A stretch of 64,000 nucleotides of DNA, from contig NZ_JACHNU010000001.1 in NCBI RefSeq assembly GCF_014199525.1, forward strand, positions 846,182 to 910,181, written 5' to 3'. Both the position numbers and the translations under genes were made by a program. Under the pieces are notes generated by a model. The model saw nothing but the letters and a program-made list of their open reading frames with translations, made no database searches and was not told the origin of the DNA. Positions 48,225 to 57,384 of this stretch are shown piece by piece. Each line of letters starts with the position of its first letter. The stretch's first letter is position 1. Source of the stretch: Conexibacter arvalis (GTDB taxonomy: Bacteria; Actinomycetota; Thermoleophilia; Solirubrobacterales; Solirubrobacteraceae).

Positions 48225-49267
48225 TGGGCGGCGACCTGTTCGCGATCGGGCTGACGGTCGTCCTGCTGGCCCTCAACGCCTTCTTCGTCGGCGCCGAGTT
48301 CGCGCTGATCTCGGCCCGCCGCAGCGCGATCGAGCCGCGTGCGGAGGAAGGGACGTGGACGGCGCGGATCGCGCTCTACGCGATGGAGCATGTCTCGCTG
48401 ATGATGGCCGGCGCCCAGCTCGGCATCACCGTCTGCACGATCGGCCTCGGCGTCCTCGGCGAGCCGGCGATCGCCCACCTGCTCGAGGGCCCGTTCAGCG
48501 ACATCGGCATCCCGTCGGCGCTGGTCCACCCGATCGCCTTCGCGCTCGCGCTCGGCCTGATCGGCTTCCTCCACGTCGTCTACGGCGAGATGGTGCCGAA
48601 GAACATCGCGCTCGCCGGCCCCGACCGGGCCGCGCTGATCCTCGCGCCGCCGTTGGTCCTGATCGTCAGAGTGCTCCACCCCTTCATCGCCTCGTTCAAC
48701 TGGGTCGCGAACGTGCTGCTGCGGCTCGCCGGCGTCAGACCGAAGGACGAGGTGACGAGCGCCTTCACGCGCGACGAGGTCGCGGGCCTCGTCGAGGAGT
48801 CGCGGCGCGAGGGCCTGCTCGACCCCTCCGAGGGCCACGTCCTGATCGAGGCGCTGAAGTTCGTCGAGCGCGACGCCAGCTCGGTGCTGCTGGGGCTCGA
48901 CAGGCTCGTGACCGTCCGCGACGACGTCACGCCGGCCGAGGTCGAGCAGCTCGCGGCCACCACCGGCTTCTCGCGCTTCCCGGTCCGCGACGCCGACGGC
49001 GACTTCGTCGGCTACCTCCACCTGAAGGACGCGCTCGAGCTGAGAGAGCGCCACCGCACGCGCCCGATCGCCCAGCGCTGGATCCGCCCGCTGCCGCACG
49101 TGCAGGCGACCGACACGCTGCGCAAGGTGCTCGCGACGATGCAGCGCTCCGGCGCCCATCTCGCGCAGGTGCTCGACAGAACCGGCAGGGTCCTCGGCGT
49201 CGCCGCGCTGGAGGACGTGCTCGAGGAGCTCGTCGGCGAGATCCGCGACGAGAGCCGCGCCGCGTAA
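48224..49267 (+). CDS. second CNNM/CBS-domain protein, lacking the CorC domain
   Basis: A 347-residue paralogue of the preceding protein. It has the CNNM domain (FFVGAEFALISARRSAIEP, GEMVPKNIALAGPDRAAL) and a CBS pair ending in LEDVLEELVGEIRDE, but no CorC_HlyC domain. Tandem long/short CNNM genes sharing a TGATG junction are common in actinobacteria and suggest a heteromeric Mg2+ transporter. No signal peptide; four membrane segments. Confidence 0.87.
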   Translation: MGGDLFAIGLTVVLLALNAFFVGAEFALISARRSAIEPRAEEGTWTARIALYAMEHVSLMMAGAQLGITVCTIGLGVLGEPAIAHLLEGPFSDIGIPSALVHPIAFALALGLIGFLHVVYGEMVPKNIALAGPDRAALILAPPLVLIVRVLHPFIASFNWVANVLLRLAGVRPKDEVTSAFTRDEVAGLVEESRREGLLDPSEGHVLIEALKFVERDASSVLLGLDRLVTVRDDVTPAEVEQLAATTGFSRFPVRDADGDFVGYLHLKDALELRERHRTRPIAQRWIRPLPHVQATDTLRKVLATMQRSGAHLAQVLDRTGRVLGVAALEDVLEELVGEIRDESRAA

Positions 49268-49413
49268 CGGCGCCGGCCGAGCGACCGCCGCCCGCCTTTC
49301 GCGACCGTCGACGCTCCACTTCCCGGTTGCGCGCCGGCGCGCCGCCTGCTTGGATGCTCGCCGGCGTGCGCCCGCACGCCCGGAGTCAGAGCCGGGGACA
49401 GGGGAGCGTTGGC

Positions 49414-52017
49414 ATGAGGAAGGTCCTGGGAGCGGTCGCTGCGGTGCTGCTCGTCCTGTGTGCGACGGCGGTGCCGGCGCGGGCCGCGACCGACGTCGTC
49501 GTCGTCTTCGACACGACCGGGTCGATGAGCGGCGCGATCGACGAGGCCAAGGACGAGATGCGCAACGTGATCGACGAGGTCGGCGCCCGCTTCGGCGACG
49601 TCCGCTACGCCGTCGCGGCGGTCTCCGACTACGGCGCGGTCGACGACTATGGCGACGACGGCGACGAGCCCTGGACGCTCGTCCAGCCGCTGACCGACGA
49701 CCGGCTCGCCGTGCAGGCCGCGATCGACGCCCTCGACGCCTCCGGCGGCGGCGACGAGGCCGAGGCGTACGGGCGGGCGCTGCGCGAGGCCGACACCAGC
49801 GCCGCGATCGGCTTCCGCCCGGGCGCCCAGCGGCTGGTCGTGCTCGTCGCCGACTCGGTCCCGCACGACGACGACCTCAACGAGGGCGTCCCGGATGAGC
49901 TGCAGACCTACTCGTCGCCGTTCGACACCGGCGTCGACCCGGGGCCCGACGAGCGCTTCGGCACCGCCGACGACATCGACTGGCAGACGCAGCTGGCCGA
50001 GCTGAGAGCGCACGGGATCCCGCTCTACTTCGTCCTCTTCAAGGGCGGCAGCGACCTGCTCGGCTACTGGCGCCATTGGGCCGGGACGACCGGCGGGAGC
50101 GCGTCGACCTCCGGCGCCGGCGACCTCGGCTCGACGCTCGTCGACGCGATCAGCGCCGGCGCCGGCGGCTGCGCGCGCAGCTACAAGCGGGTCGGCACCG
50201 TCGACGTCTGCGCCGACGCGATCGCCGAGCAGGGCGACGGCACCTTCAGCGCCACCGGCGCGGTCCGCGTCGCCGCCGGCCTCGCGGTCGGCGACGGCCC
50301 GGTCGCGATCGACACCGGCGCGCAGACGGTCGCCGGCAGCGGCGCGCTCGCCGTCGTCCGCGGCGCGACGACGGTGCCGGTCGGCAGCGGCGCCTTCTCG
50401 ATCGCGGCGGCCGGCGTGAACGACGCGACCTCCGGCCGCGAGCGGCTGGCGACGCTGTCGCTGGACGGGGCGACGCCGGCGTCGTTCGCGGTCGGCAAGA
50501 TCGGCCTCAGCCCGTTCGCGGCGCTGTACGTCGACCCGGCCGACGGCGGCGGCGTCGTCGCGGTCGCCAACCCGCTCTTCAAGCTGCGCGGCGTCGGCCC
50601 GACCGGCACGCTCGCGATCGGCCTCCACGCCCGCTCCGCGACCGCCTACCGGGTGCTCGGCGGCTCGGCCGGCTGGTCGCTCAAGGTCGGCGAATGGGGG
50701 ATCGGCGCGTCGCTGCAGTACGACGGCGGCGAGGACGTGTGGAAGCTCGAGGGCGAGGCCGACCTTCCGGGAGCGATCGGCGGCGCGAAGGTCTCCGGCT
50801 CCCTGCGCAAGGGCGAGATCGACGCGATCGGGATCGCGGCGAAGGCCGGCGATACCGGCGTGCCGCTCGGCGCGACCGGCTTCTTCTTCGACAGCTTCTC
50901 CGGCGAGCTCGCGGGCCTGGCGGGGAAGACGCAGCGGCTGAAGCTCGGCGTCACCGGCGGCTACGGCCCCAAGATCCCCGTCGTCAAGAAGCGCCCGATC
51001 GCGCTGGAGAAGGCCGACGTCACGGTGCGGACCGACCTCAGCGGCGCGATCGACGGCCGGATCGGGCTGGTCGACCGGCGGCTGGCCGGCGGCGACCTCG
51101 ACGTCTCGATGCGGATGCGGCCGTCGTTCAGCGCCAGCGGCCGGCTCAACGCCGACGTCTCGCTGCTCGGCACCGGCTTCTTCGCGCGCACCGCGATCGA
51201 CATGACCTCGCGCCACTTCACCGCGACCGGCGGCGCCGAGCTGCGAGTCGCGGGACGGCGGGCGCAGGGCGCGAGCGCGATCGTCTCCGACGAGGGCGCC
51301 GGCGCGAGCGGCAAGCCGTGCGCGATCTGCCCGACCGTCGGCGTCGGCATCCGCTGGCGCGACGCGTTGAAGTTCCCGCCGCAGCCGGAGTGGATCGGCG
51401 CCGACATCGAGCGCTACCGGACGACCCGCGCCGCGGCGGCGGCCGGCCGCCGCGGCCGCGTCCTGCGCGTCGCGCCGGGGACGGCCGTGCTCGCCGTCTA
51501 CGGCAGCGCCGCGCGCGGCGGAGAGGCCGACGTCGAGCTGGTCGCGCCGGGCGGGCGCCGCTACCGGCTCGGGCGCAGAAGCGGCCCGTTCGCGCAGGTC
51601 GTGCGGGCGCCGGACGGCCGCATCGCCTTCACCGTCCTGCGCCCGAAGCCGGGCCGCTGGCGCCTGCTGAGCGGCGCCGCGACGACCGTCGAGGCGCAGC
51701 GCGTGCCGCGGATCGGCACCGTGCGGGCGCTGCGCGCGACGCCCCGCAGCGGCAGACGCGACCGCCTCCGCAGGGGGCGCGTGCGCGTGCGCTGGCGCGT
51801 CGACGGCCGGCTGCCGCGCGGCGCGCGCGTCGCCGTCCAGCGGGCGAAGGGCCGCGGCGGCGGGGTCACCGTCGCGACGGCCGCGGTGCGCCGCCGGACG
51901 GTGACGTTCAAGGTGCGCAGACTTCGCCGCGGCGCCAACCGGCTGTCGCTCGTCGTCAGCGCGAAGGGGGTGCCGTTCCGCCGGGTCGCGGTTCCCGGCG
52001 TCGTCTACCGCCGATGA
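49414..52017 (+). CDS. secreted VWA-domain protein
   Basis: An 867-residue exported protein. After the signal peptide, residues 26-250 form a von Willebrand A domain with the MIDAS motif D33-T-T-G-S-M-S (VVVVFDTTGSMSGAID). The next ~400 residues are beta-rich, Gly/Ala-rich and unrecognised (GAVRVAAGLAVGDGPVAIDTG and similar). The C-terminal ~200 residues are very Arg-rich with strands such as GRWRLLSGAATTVEA. Probable cell-surface adhesion or scaffold function. Ribosome site GGGGAG at 49401. Its 3' end overlaps the convergent nhaA by 62 bases. Confidence 0.75.
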   Translation: MRKVLGAVAAVLLVLCATAVPARAATDVVVVFDTTGSMSGAIDEAKDEMRNVIDEVGARFGDVRYAVAAVSDYGAVDDYGDDGDEPWTLVQPLTDDRLAVQAAIDALDASGGGDEAEAYGRALREADTSAAIGFRPGAQRLVVLVADSVPHDDDLNEGVPDELQTYSSPFDTGVDPGPDERFGTADDIDWQTQLAELRAHGIPLYFVLFKGGSDLLGYWRHWAGTTGGSASTSGAGDLGSTLVDAISAGAGGCARSYKRVGTVDVCADAIAEQGDGTFSATGAVRVAAGLAVGDGPVAIDTGAQTVAGSGALAVVRGATTVPVGSGAFSIAAAGVNDATSGRERLATLSLDGATPASFAVGKIGLSPFAALYVDPADGGGVVAVANPLFKLRGVGPTGTLAIGLHARSATAYRVLGGSAGWSLKVGEWGIGASLQYDGGEDVWKLEGEADLPGAIGGAKVSGSLRKGEIDAIGIAAKAGDTGVPLGATGFFFDSFSGELAGLAGKTQRLKLGVTGGYGPKIPVVKKRPIALEKADVTVRTDLSGAIDGRIGLVDRRLAGGDLDVSMRMRPSFSASGRLNADVSLLGTGFFARTAIDMTSRHFTATGGAELRVAGRRAQGASAIVSDEGAGASGKPCAICPTVGVGIRWRDALKFPPQPEWIGADIERYRTTRAAAAAGRRGRVLRVAPGTAVLAVYGSAARGGEADVELVAPGGRRYRLGRRSGPFAQVVRAPDGRIAFTVLRPKPGRWRLLSGAATTVEAQRVPRIGTVRALRATPRSGRRDRLRRGRVRVRWRVDGRLPRGARVAVQRAKGRGGGVTVATAAVRRRTVTFKVRRLRRGANRLSLVVSAKGVPFRRVAVPGVVYRR

Positions 52018-53221
52018 GCAGCGCGGCGCCGAGCAGGCCGCTGACGAGCGAGCCGGCGAAGATGCCGACCTTCGCCGCGTCGGTCAGCGCGGCGTCGGCG
52101 AACGACAGGCCGGCGATGAAGATCGAGACGGTGAAGCCGATCCCGCCGAGCGCCGCGACGCCGTAGATCTGGTTCGGCGCCATCCCCGCCGGCAGCTTGC
52201 CGATCCCCGCCCGCAGCGCCAGCAGCGTCGCGCCGGAGATGCCGGTCAGCTTGCCGAGCACGAGGCCGGCGGCGACCGCCCACGTGACCTCGCTGGAGAG
52301 GGCGTCGCCGAGCATGCCGCCGCCGAAGTCGACGCCGGCGTTCGCGAGCGCGAACAGTGGCACGATCGCGTAGGCGCTGACCGGGTGGAAGCGGTGCTCG
52401 AGGAAGGTCTGGACGTCGCGGCCGCGGAAGGGGCGCGCCGGCACGAGCAGGCCGAGCGCGACGCCGGCGATCGTTGCGTGCACGCCCGACTCGTAGACGG
52501 CGACCCAGATCACCGCGGCGACCGGGAGGTACGCGAGCGCGCGCGAGACCCCGGCCCGCTGCATCAGCACGACCGCGAGCAGCCCGCCGAAGGCGACGAC
52601 GACCCACAGGAACGACAGCGCGTCCGAGTAGAACAGCGCGATGATCGCGATCGCGATGATGTCGTCGACGATCGCGATCGTCAGCAGGAACAGCCGCACG
52701 CCGGCGGAGATGCGCGGGCCCATCAGCGCCAGCACGCCGACCGCGAAGGCGATGTCGGTCGCGGCCGGGATCGCCCAGCCGGCCGCCCCGTCGCCGCCGG
52801 CGGCGATCAGCGTGAAGATCAGCGCCGGCATCGCGACGCCGCCGGCCGCGGCGATCGCCGGCAGGACCGCCGCGCGGCGGTCGCGCAGCTCGCCGGTCAC
52901 CAGCTCGCGCTTGATCTCCAGGCCGACGACGAAGAAGAAGACGGCCATCAGCAGGTCGTTGACCCAGTGCTGCAGGTCGAGGTCGATCGTCGCGCTGCCG
53001 ACGCCGACCTCGACGTGCGTCGCCCACAGGTCGAAGTAGGCGTCGCTCCACGGGCTGTTGGCCCACACGAGCGCGATCAGCGCCGCGGCGAGCAGCAGCA
53101 GGCCGCCGGCGGTCTCGTCGTGGAGGAAGTCGCTCAGCGGGTCGACGACCTTCGCCTTGACGGCGGTGCGGAGACCGCGCGGCTCGTCGGCGGTCGGAGG
53201 CGGCTCGGGCGCGGAGGGCAT
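51956..53221 (-). CDS. nhaA: Na+/H+ antiporter NhaA
   Basis: A 421-residue antiporter with 12 hydrophobic segments. Key residues are visible: the paired Asp in TIAIVDDIIAIAII (NhaA D163/D164), the Asp in PAATDIAFAVGVLAL (D133) and the FVVGLEIKRELVTGELRDRR entrance motif. It expels Na+ in exchange for protons for pH and salt tolerance. The start follows AAAGGA. The 3' end encodes an Arg/Pro tail that overlaps the VWA gene on the other strand, so the transcripts would be antisense over 62 bases. Confidence 0.93.
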   Translation of the reverse strand: MPSAPEPPPTADEPRGLRTAVKAKVVDPLSDFLHDETAGGLLLLAAALIALVWANSPWSDAYFDLWATHVEVGVGSATIDLDLQHWVNDLLMAVFFFVVGLEIKRELVTGELRDRRAAVLPAIAAAGGVAMPALIFTLIAAGGDGAAGWAIPAATDIAFAVGVLALMGPRISAGVRLFLLTIAIVDDIIAIAIIALFYSDALSFLWVVVAFGGLLAVVLMQRAGVSRALAYLPVAAVIWVAVYESGVHATIAGVALGLLVPARPFRGRDVQTFLEHRFHPVSAYAIVPLFALANAGVDFGGGMLGDALSSEVTWAVAAGLVLGKLTGISGATLLALRAGIGKLPAGMAPNQIYGVAALGGIGFTVSIFIAGLSFADAALTDAAKVGIFAGSLVSGLLGAALLIGGRRRREPRPGGTAPPSR

Positions 53222-53375
53222 CGGTCCTTTCGGGCAGGGATCGGCGAACGCCGACCAGACTTCCCGGCACACCCAGACCACTGAGGGTACCGGCTGACGT
53301 GCGCGGCGGGACGGCGGCGGGCGCGCGGGCGCCCGGAGGGGCCGGCCGGCGGCCGCAGGGTGGCGCGCGGGCAGG

Positions 53376-54605
53376 TCAGCCGACCGGTCCGCCGAGCAGC
53401 GCGACCGCGATGCCGGCCGCGGCGGCGAGCAGCAGCGTGAGCACGACGCCCCGGCGCGCGACGAGCAGCAGCAGCGCGCCGGCCGCGAGCACGACCGCCT
53501 GCCACGGCTCCGTCAGGCCGGCGGCGAGCGGGATCGCGGAGCCGGCGATCGCGCCGATCGAGGCCGGCCCCGCGCCGGCGAGGAAGGCGCGGGCGCTCGG
53601 CAGCGCGCTGAGGCGGTCGAAGCGGTCGGCGCCGAGCGCGATGAAGGCGAACGACGGCGCGAAGGCGACGAGCGAGGCGATCGCCGCTCCGCCGAGGCCG
53701 TGCGCGGCGTAGCCGACGACCGCGATCGTCTGCGTGACCGGGCCGGGGGTCGCCTGACCGAGCGCGACGGCGTTGAGGAACTCGGCGTCGCTCATCCAGT
53801 GGAAGCGGTCGACGGCGTCGGCCTGCATCAGCGGGACGATCACGAAGCCGCCGCCGTAGGAGAGCGCGCCGACCTTGAAGGCCGTCCAGCAGAGCGCCGC
53901 CAGCCCGCCGCCCGCGACGACCGCCGCGAGCACGGCCGCCGGCGCCGGCCACGCGACGAGGCGGGCAGTCGGGCCGCCGCCTGCTCCAGCGGTGCCGCCA
54001 CTTGCGCCGCCGCCGCCTGCTCCGCCGCCCGGCCGGTCGGGCGCCGCGCGGTGCCACGCCAGCTCGATCAGGCCGCAGGCGAGCAGCACGAGCACGAGCC
54101 ACGGGCCGAGCGTCGCGGTCGCGACCGCCCCGGCGAGCACCCACGCGACCCAGCGGCCGCGGCGCCCGCGTCCGCGCGCCCGCCGCCAGCTGCCGGGCAG
54201 CAGCCGCAGCGCCGCGTCGAGCGCGACCGCGGCGACGACCGCGCCCGCCCCGGCTCCGGCGCCGCGCACCCACGCCGGCGGGTCGCCGAGGAACAGGATC
54301 GCGAGCGCGACGATCACGATCAGCCCGGGCAGGATGAAGGCGGCGCCGCCGGCGAGCGCGCCCGCGACGCCGCGCAGCCGCCACGCGCAGTAGACCGCCA
54401 GCTGCGTCGAGGCCGGGCCGGGCAGCACGTTGGTCGCGGCGATCGCGTGCTCGAACTCCTCCTCGTCGATCCAGCGGCGGCGCGCCACGCACAGCTCGCG
54501 CAGCATCGAGACGTGGGCCGGCGGGCCGCCGAAGCCGAGGCAGCCGATGCGGCCCCACTCGCGCACGATCGTGCGCAGGGACGGAAGGTCGTCGCGGGTG
54601 CGCAC
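53376..54605 (-). CDS. chromate transporter ChrA family
   Basis: A 409-residue two-domain (CHR-CHR) transporter. The N-terminal half has the GGPPAHVSMLREL motif and NVLPGPASTQLAVY; the C-terminal half repeats it as GGGFVIVPLMQ and GQATPGPVTQTIAVVGY. Long-chain ChrA proteins export chromate or related oxyanions. The halves are joined by a Gly-rich linker (GGGAGGGGASGGTAGAGGG). A GTG start is chosen to avoid extension into the divergent uppP gene; another GTG 12 bases upstream is possible. Confidence 0.87.
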   Translation of the reverse strand: MRTRDDLPSLRTIVREWGRIGCLGFGGPPAHVSMLRELCVARRRWIDEEEFEHAIAATNVLPGPASTQLAVYCAWRLRGVAGALAGGAAFILPGLIVIVALAILFLGDPPAWVRGAGAGAGAVVAAVALDAALRLLPGSWRRARGRGRRGRWVAWVLAGAVATATLGPWLVLVLLACGLIELAWHRAAPDRPGGGAGGGGASGGTAGAGGGPTARLVAWPAPAAVLAAVVAGGGLAALCWTAFKVGALSYGGGFVIVPLMQADAVDRFHWMSDAEFLNAVALGQATPGPVTQTIAVVGYAAHGLGGAAIASLVAFAPSFAFIALGADRFDRLSALPSARAFLAGAGPASIGAIAGSAIPLAAGLTEPWQAVVLAAGALLLLVARRGVVLTLLLAAAAGIAVALLGGPVG

Positions 54606-54702
54606 GCTGGCGCGGACGATAGCCGGCGATCGGCGTCTTGTAGGGTGCTTGCCCGATGCACCGCTCCACCGCCGCCGCCCTGGCCCGGACGACGACGCGC
54701 TG

Positions 54703-55539
54703 ATGGACCTCTGGCACGCGATCGTGCTCGGCGCCGTCGAAGGCGTCACCGAGTTCCTGCCGATCTCGAGCACCGGGCACCTGACGATCCTCGAGTCGGC
54801 CTTCGGCTACAGGGTCGACGACCCCGACATCACCGCCTTCACGGCGATCATCCAGGTCGGCGCGGTGCTCGCGACGCTGCTCTACCTGCGCGCCGACATC
54901 AAGAGAATCCTCGCCGCCTTCTTCCGCGGCGTGGCGCGCTCCGAGCACCGCCGCGACCTCGACTTCAAGTTCGCGATCGCGGTGCTGCTCGGCTCGATCC
55001 CGATCGGGATCGTCGGGCTGCTGTTCAAGGACGAGATCGAGACGACGCTGCGCAGCCTGTGGTTCGTCGGCTCGGCGCTGATCCTGTGGAGCTTCGTGAT
55101 GCTGTTCGCCGACATGAACGCGAAGCAGGACCGCCACGAGCGCGACGTCACCTGGAAGGACACGCTGATCATCGGGGTCACGCAGTGCCTCGCGCTGATC
55201 CCGGGCGTCTCGCGCTCGGGCGCGACGATGTCGGCCGGCCTCCTGCGCGGGCTCGACCGCGTGACCGTGACGCGGCTGTCGTTCTTCCTCTCGATCCCCG
55301 CGCTCAGCGCCGCCGGCGTGCTCCAGGCGGTGACCGAGTTCGACAACATCTCCAACGGCGTCGGCTGGGGGCCGACGCTCGTCGCGACCGCCGTCAGCTT
55401 CGTCGTCGCCTGGTTCGCGGTCTCCTGGCTCCTGCGCTACATCGCCCGCCACAGCTACGCGATCTTCATCGTCTACCGCGTCGCGCTCGGCGCGCTGATC
55501 CTGCTGCTGGTCTCGACCGGCGTCCTGTCGGCGACCTGA
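54703..55539 (+). CDS. uppP: undecaprenyl-diphosphatase
   Basis: A 278-residue membrane phosphatase that recycles undecaprenyl diphosphate, the lipid carrier of cell-wall synthesis, and gives bacitracin tolerance. The catalytic motifs are EGVTEFLPISSTGHL (residues 14-28) and PGVSRSGATMSAG; about eight hydrophobic segments are present. The length is normal. It is divergent from chrA, with ~97 bases between. Confidence 0.93.
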   Translation: MDLWHAIVLGAVEGVTEFLPISSTGHLTILESAFGYRVDDPDITAFTAIIQVGAVLATLLYLRADIKRILAAFFRGVARSEHRRDLDFKFAIAVLLGSIPIGIVGLLFKDEIETTLRSLWFVGSALILWSFVMLFADMNAKQDRHERDVTWKDTLIIGVTQCLALIPGVSRSGATMSAGLLRGLDRVTVTRLSFFLSIPALSAAGVLQAVTEFDNISNGVGWGPTLVATAVSFVVAWFAVSWLLRYIARHSYAIFIVYRVALGALILLLVSTGVLSAT

Positions 55540-55610
55540 GCGCCGCCGCGCCCGGTCAGGCCGGCCGCAGCGCGGATGGCCGGAAAGGTGGGCGATCCGT
55601 CATTGCTGCC

Positions 55611-55628
55611 ATCGCCGAGCGCGGCGAT
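55611..55628. promoter_or_regulatory. palindrome next to the GlxA-like start
   Basis: ATCGCCG-AGCG-CGGCGAT is a perfect 7-bp-arm dyad 9 bases upstream of the GlxA-like ATG. It could be an autoregulatory operator or a hairpin affecting translation. Confidence 0.4.
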
Positions 55629-55637
55629 CATGACGCC

Positions 55638-56603
55638 ATGTCCCGCAGCGCGCACCGCGTCCTGATCGTCCTCTTCGACGGCGTCCAGAGCCTCGACGTC
55701 ACCGGTCCGCTCGAGGTCTTCTCCGGCGCCGCGAGCCATCCCGGCTGCCAGGTGCCCTACGTCGTCGAGACCGCCTCGCTCGACGGCGCGCCGGTGCGCG
55801 CCAGCAGCGGCCTGCGGCTCGCGCCCGACGGGCCGCTCGCCGCGGCGCCCGACACGCTCGTCGTCCCCGGCGGCGCCGGCACGCGCAGACCCGACCCGCG
55901 CCTCGTCGCGTGGCTGCGCGAGACCGCGCCGCGGGCCGGCCGCGTCCTCTCCGTCTGCACCGGCGCCTATCTGCTCGCGGCGGCCGGGCTGCTCGACGGC
56001 CGCCGCGCGACGACCCACTGGGCCCACTGGCGGCGGCTCGCCGAGCGCCACCCGCAGGTCGACGTCGACCCCGAGCCGATCTGGGTCCGCGACGGCGACG
56101 TGATGACCTCGGCCGGCGTCACCGCCGGGATCGACGCGTCGCTCGCGCTGGTCGAGGAGGACGTCGGCCGCGAGGTCGCGCTCGCGATCGCCCGCCACCT
56201 CGTCGTCTTCCTGCGCCGGCCCGGCAACCAGACGCAGTTCAGCGCGCAGCTCTCGGCGCAGGTCGCGCAGCGCGAGCCGCTGCGCGAGGTCCAGCGCTGG
56301 ATCGACGACAACCCGGCCGGCGACTGCTCGGTCGAGGCGCTCGCCGCCCGCGCCTGCCTGTCGCCCCGGCAGTTCGCGCGCGCCTTCGCGCACGAGGTCG
56401 GCGTCACGCCCGGGCGCTACGTCGACCAGGTGCGGCTCGAGACCGCGCGCCGGCTGCTGGAGGAGAGCGGCGACGGCGTCGAGGCCGTCGCGCGCGCCTG
56501 CGGCTACGGGACGCCCGAGGCGATGCGCCGCGCCTTCCTGCGCACGCTCGGCGTGCCGCCGCTGGAGTACCGCCGGCGCTTCCGCGCCGGCGCACCCGCC
56601 TGA
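55638..56603 (+). CDS. GlxA-type regulator (DJ-1/PfpI plus AraC domains)
   Basis: A 321-residue protein. Residues 1-185 form a DJ-1/PfpI domain (VLIVLFDGVQSLDVTGPLEV, Cys in SVCTGAYLLAAAGLLDGR), and residues ~215-315 an AraC HTH pair (CSVEALAARACLSPRQFARAF, AVARACGYGTPEAMRRAF). This architecture occurs in regulators of glycine betaine, carnitine and arginine use. It lies 23 bases before a single-domain DJ-1/PfpI gene with the same cysteine block, probably its partner or target. Confidence 0.88.
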   Translation: MSRSAHRVLIVLFDGVQSLDVTGPLEVFSGAASHPGCQVPYVVETASLDGAPVRASSGLRLAPDGPLAAAPDTLVVPGGAGTRRPDPRLVAWLRETAPRAGRVLSVCTGAYLLAAAGLLDGRRATTHWAHWRRLAERHPQVDVDPEPIWVRDGDVMTSAGVTAGIDASLALVEEDVGREVALAIARHLVVFLRRPGNQTQFSAQLSAQVAQREPLREVQRWIDDNPAGDCSVEALAARACLSPRQFARAFAHEVGVTPGRYVDQVRLETARRLLEESGDGVEAVARACGYGTPEAMRRAFLRTLGVPPLEYRRRFRAGAPA

Positions 56604-56626
56604 GAAACCGACAGAGAGGAGCGGCG

Positions 56627-57283
56627 ATGCGTGTCGCCGTCGTGCTGTACGACCAGTTCACCGCGCTCGACGCGGTCGGTCCCTACGAGGTGCTGAGCCG
56701 CGTGCCCGGCGCCGAGGTGACGTTCGTCGCCGCCCAGGCCGGGCCGGTCCGCACCGACACCGACCGCCTGGCGCTCGTCGCCGACGCGGCGCTCGACGAG
56801 CTGCCCGACCCCGACGTGATCCTCATCCCCGGCGGCCCCGGCCAGCTGGCGCTGATGGAGGACGAGCCGCTGCTGTCGTGGCTGCGCCGCGCCGACGCGA
56901 GCTCGACCTGGACGACCTCGGTCTGCACCGGCTCGCTGCTGCTCGCGGCCGCCGGCCTGCTCGACGGCCGTCGCGCGACGACCCACTGGCTGCTGCTCGA
57001 CGACCTCGAGCGCCACGGGGCGACCGCCGTGCGCGAGCGGGTCGTCGTCGACGGCAAGGTCGTCACCGCCGCCGGCGTCTCGGCTGGAATCGACATGGCG
57101 CTGACGCTCGCCGCCGAGCTCGCCGGCGCCGACGTCGCCCAGACCGCGCAGCTGCTGCTCGAGTACGACCCCAAGCCGCCGTTCGACGCCGGGTCGCCGG
57201 CGACGGCGCCCGATGCGCTCGTCGCGGCGCTGCGCGAGGCGAGCCGCCAGCTGCTGGCCGCCTCCGACGTCCAGCGGGCCTGA
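56627..57283 (+). CDS. DJ-1/PfpI family protein (isocyanide hydratase-like)
   Basis: A 218-residue protein made of one DJ-1/PfpI domain. The nucleophilic-elbow cysteine is in TTSVCTGSLLLAAAGLLDGR, followed by RATTHW as in isocyanide hydratases and in the upstream GlxA-like protein; PYEVLSRVPGAEVTFVA is also typical. It may hydrate isocyanides or act as a glyoxalase III/deglycase-type enzyme; this cannot be decided. Ribosome site AGAGAGGAG. It is co-transcribed with the GlxA-like regulator. Confidence 0.84.
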   Translation: MRVAVVLYDQFTALDAVGPYEVLSRVPGAEVTFVAAQAGPVRTDTDRLALVADAALDELPDPDVILIPGGPGQLALMEDEPLLSWLRRADASSTWTTSVCTGSLLLAAAGLLDGRRATTHWLLLDDLERHGATAVRERVVVDGKVVTAAGVSAGIDMALTLAAELAGADVAQTAQLLLEYDPKPPFDAGSPATAPDALVAALREASRQLLAASDVQRA

Positions 57284-57384
57284 GGTCGCCGAGGGCGGTC
57301 GCCGCTCGCCGGCGCTGCGGCGTCGCCAGCGGGCGCGCGGCTCGGAGTCCGTCGCTCGCCGGCGTGCCGCCGCCGCCGGCGCCC

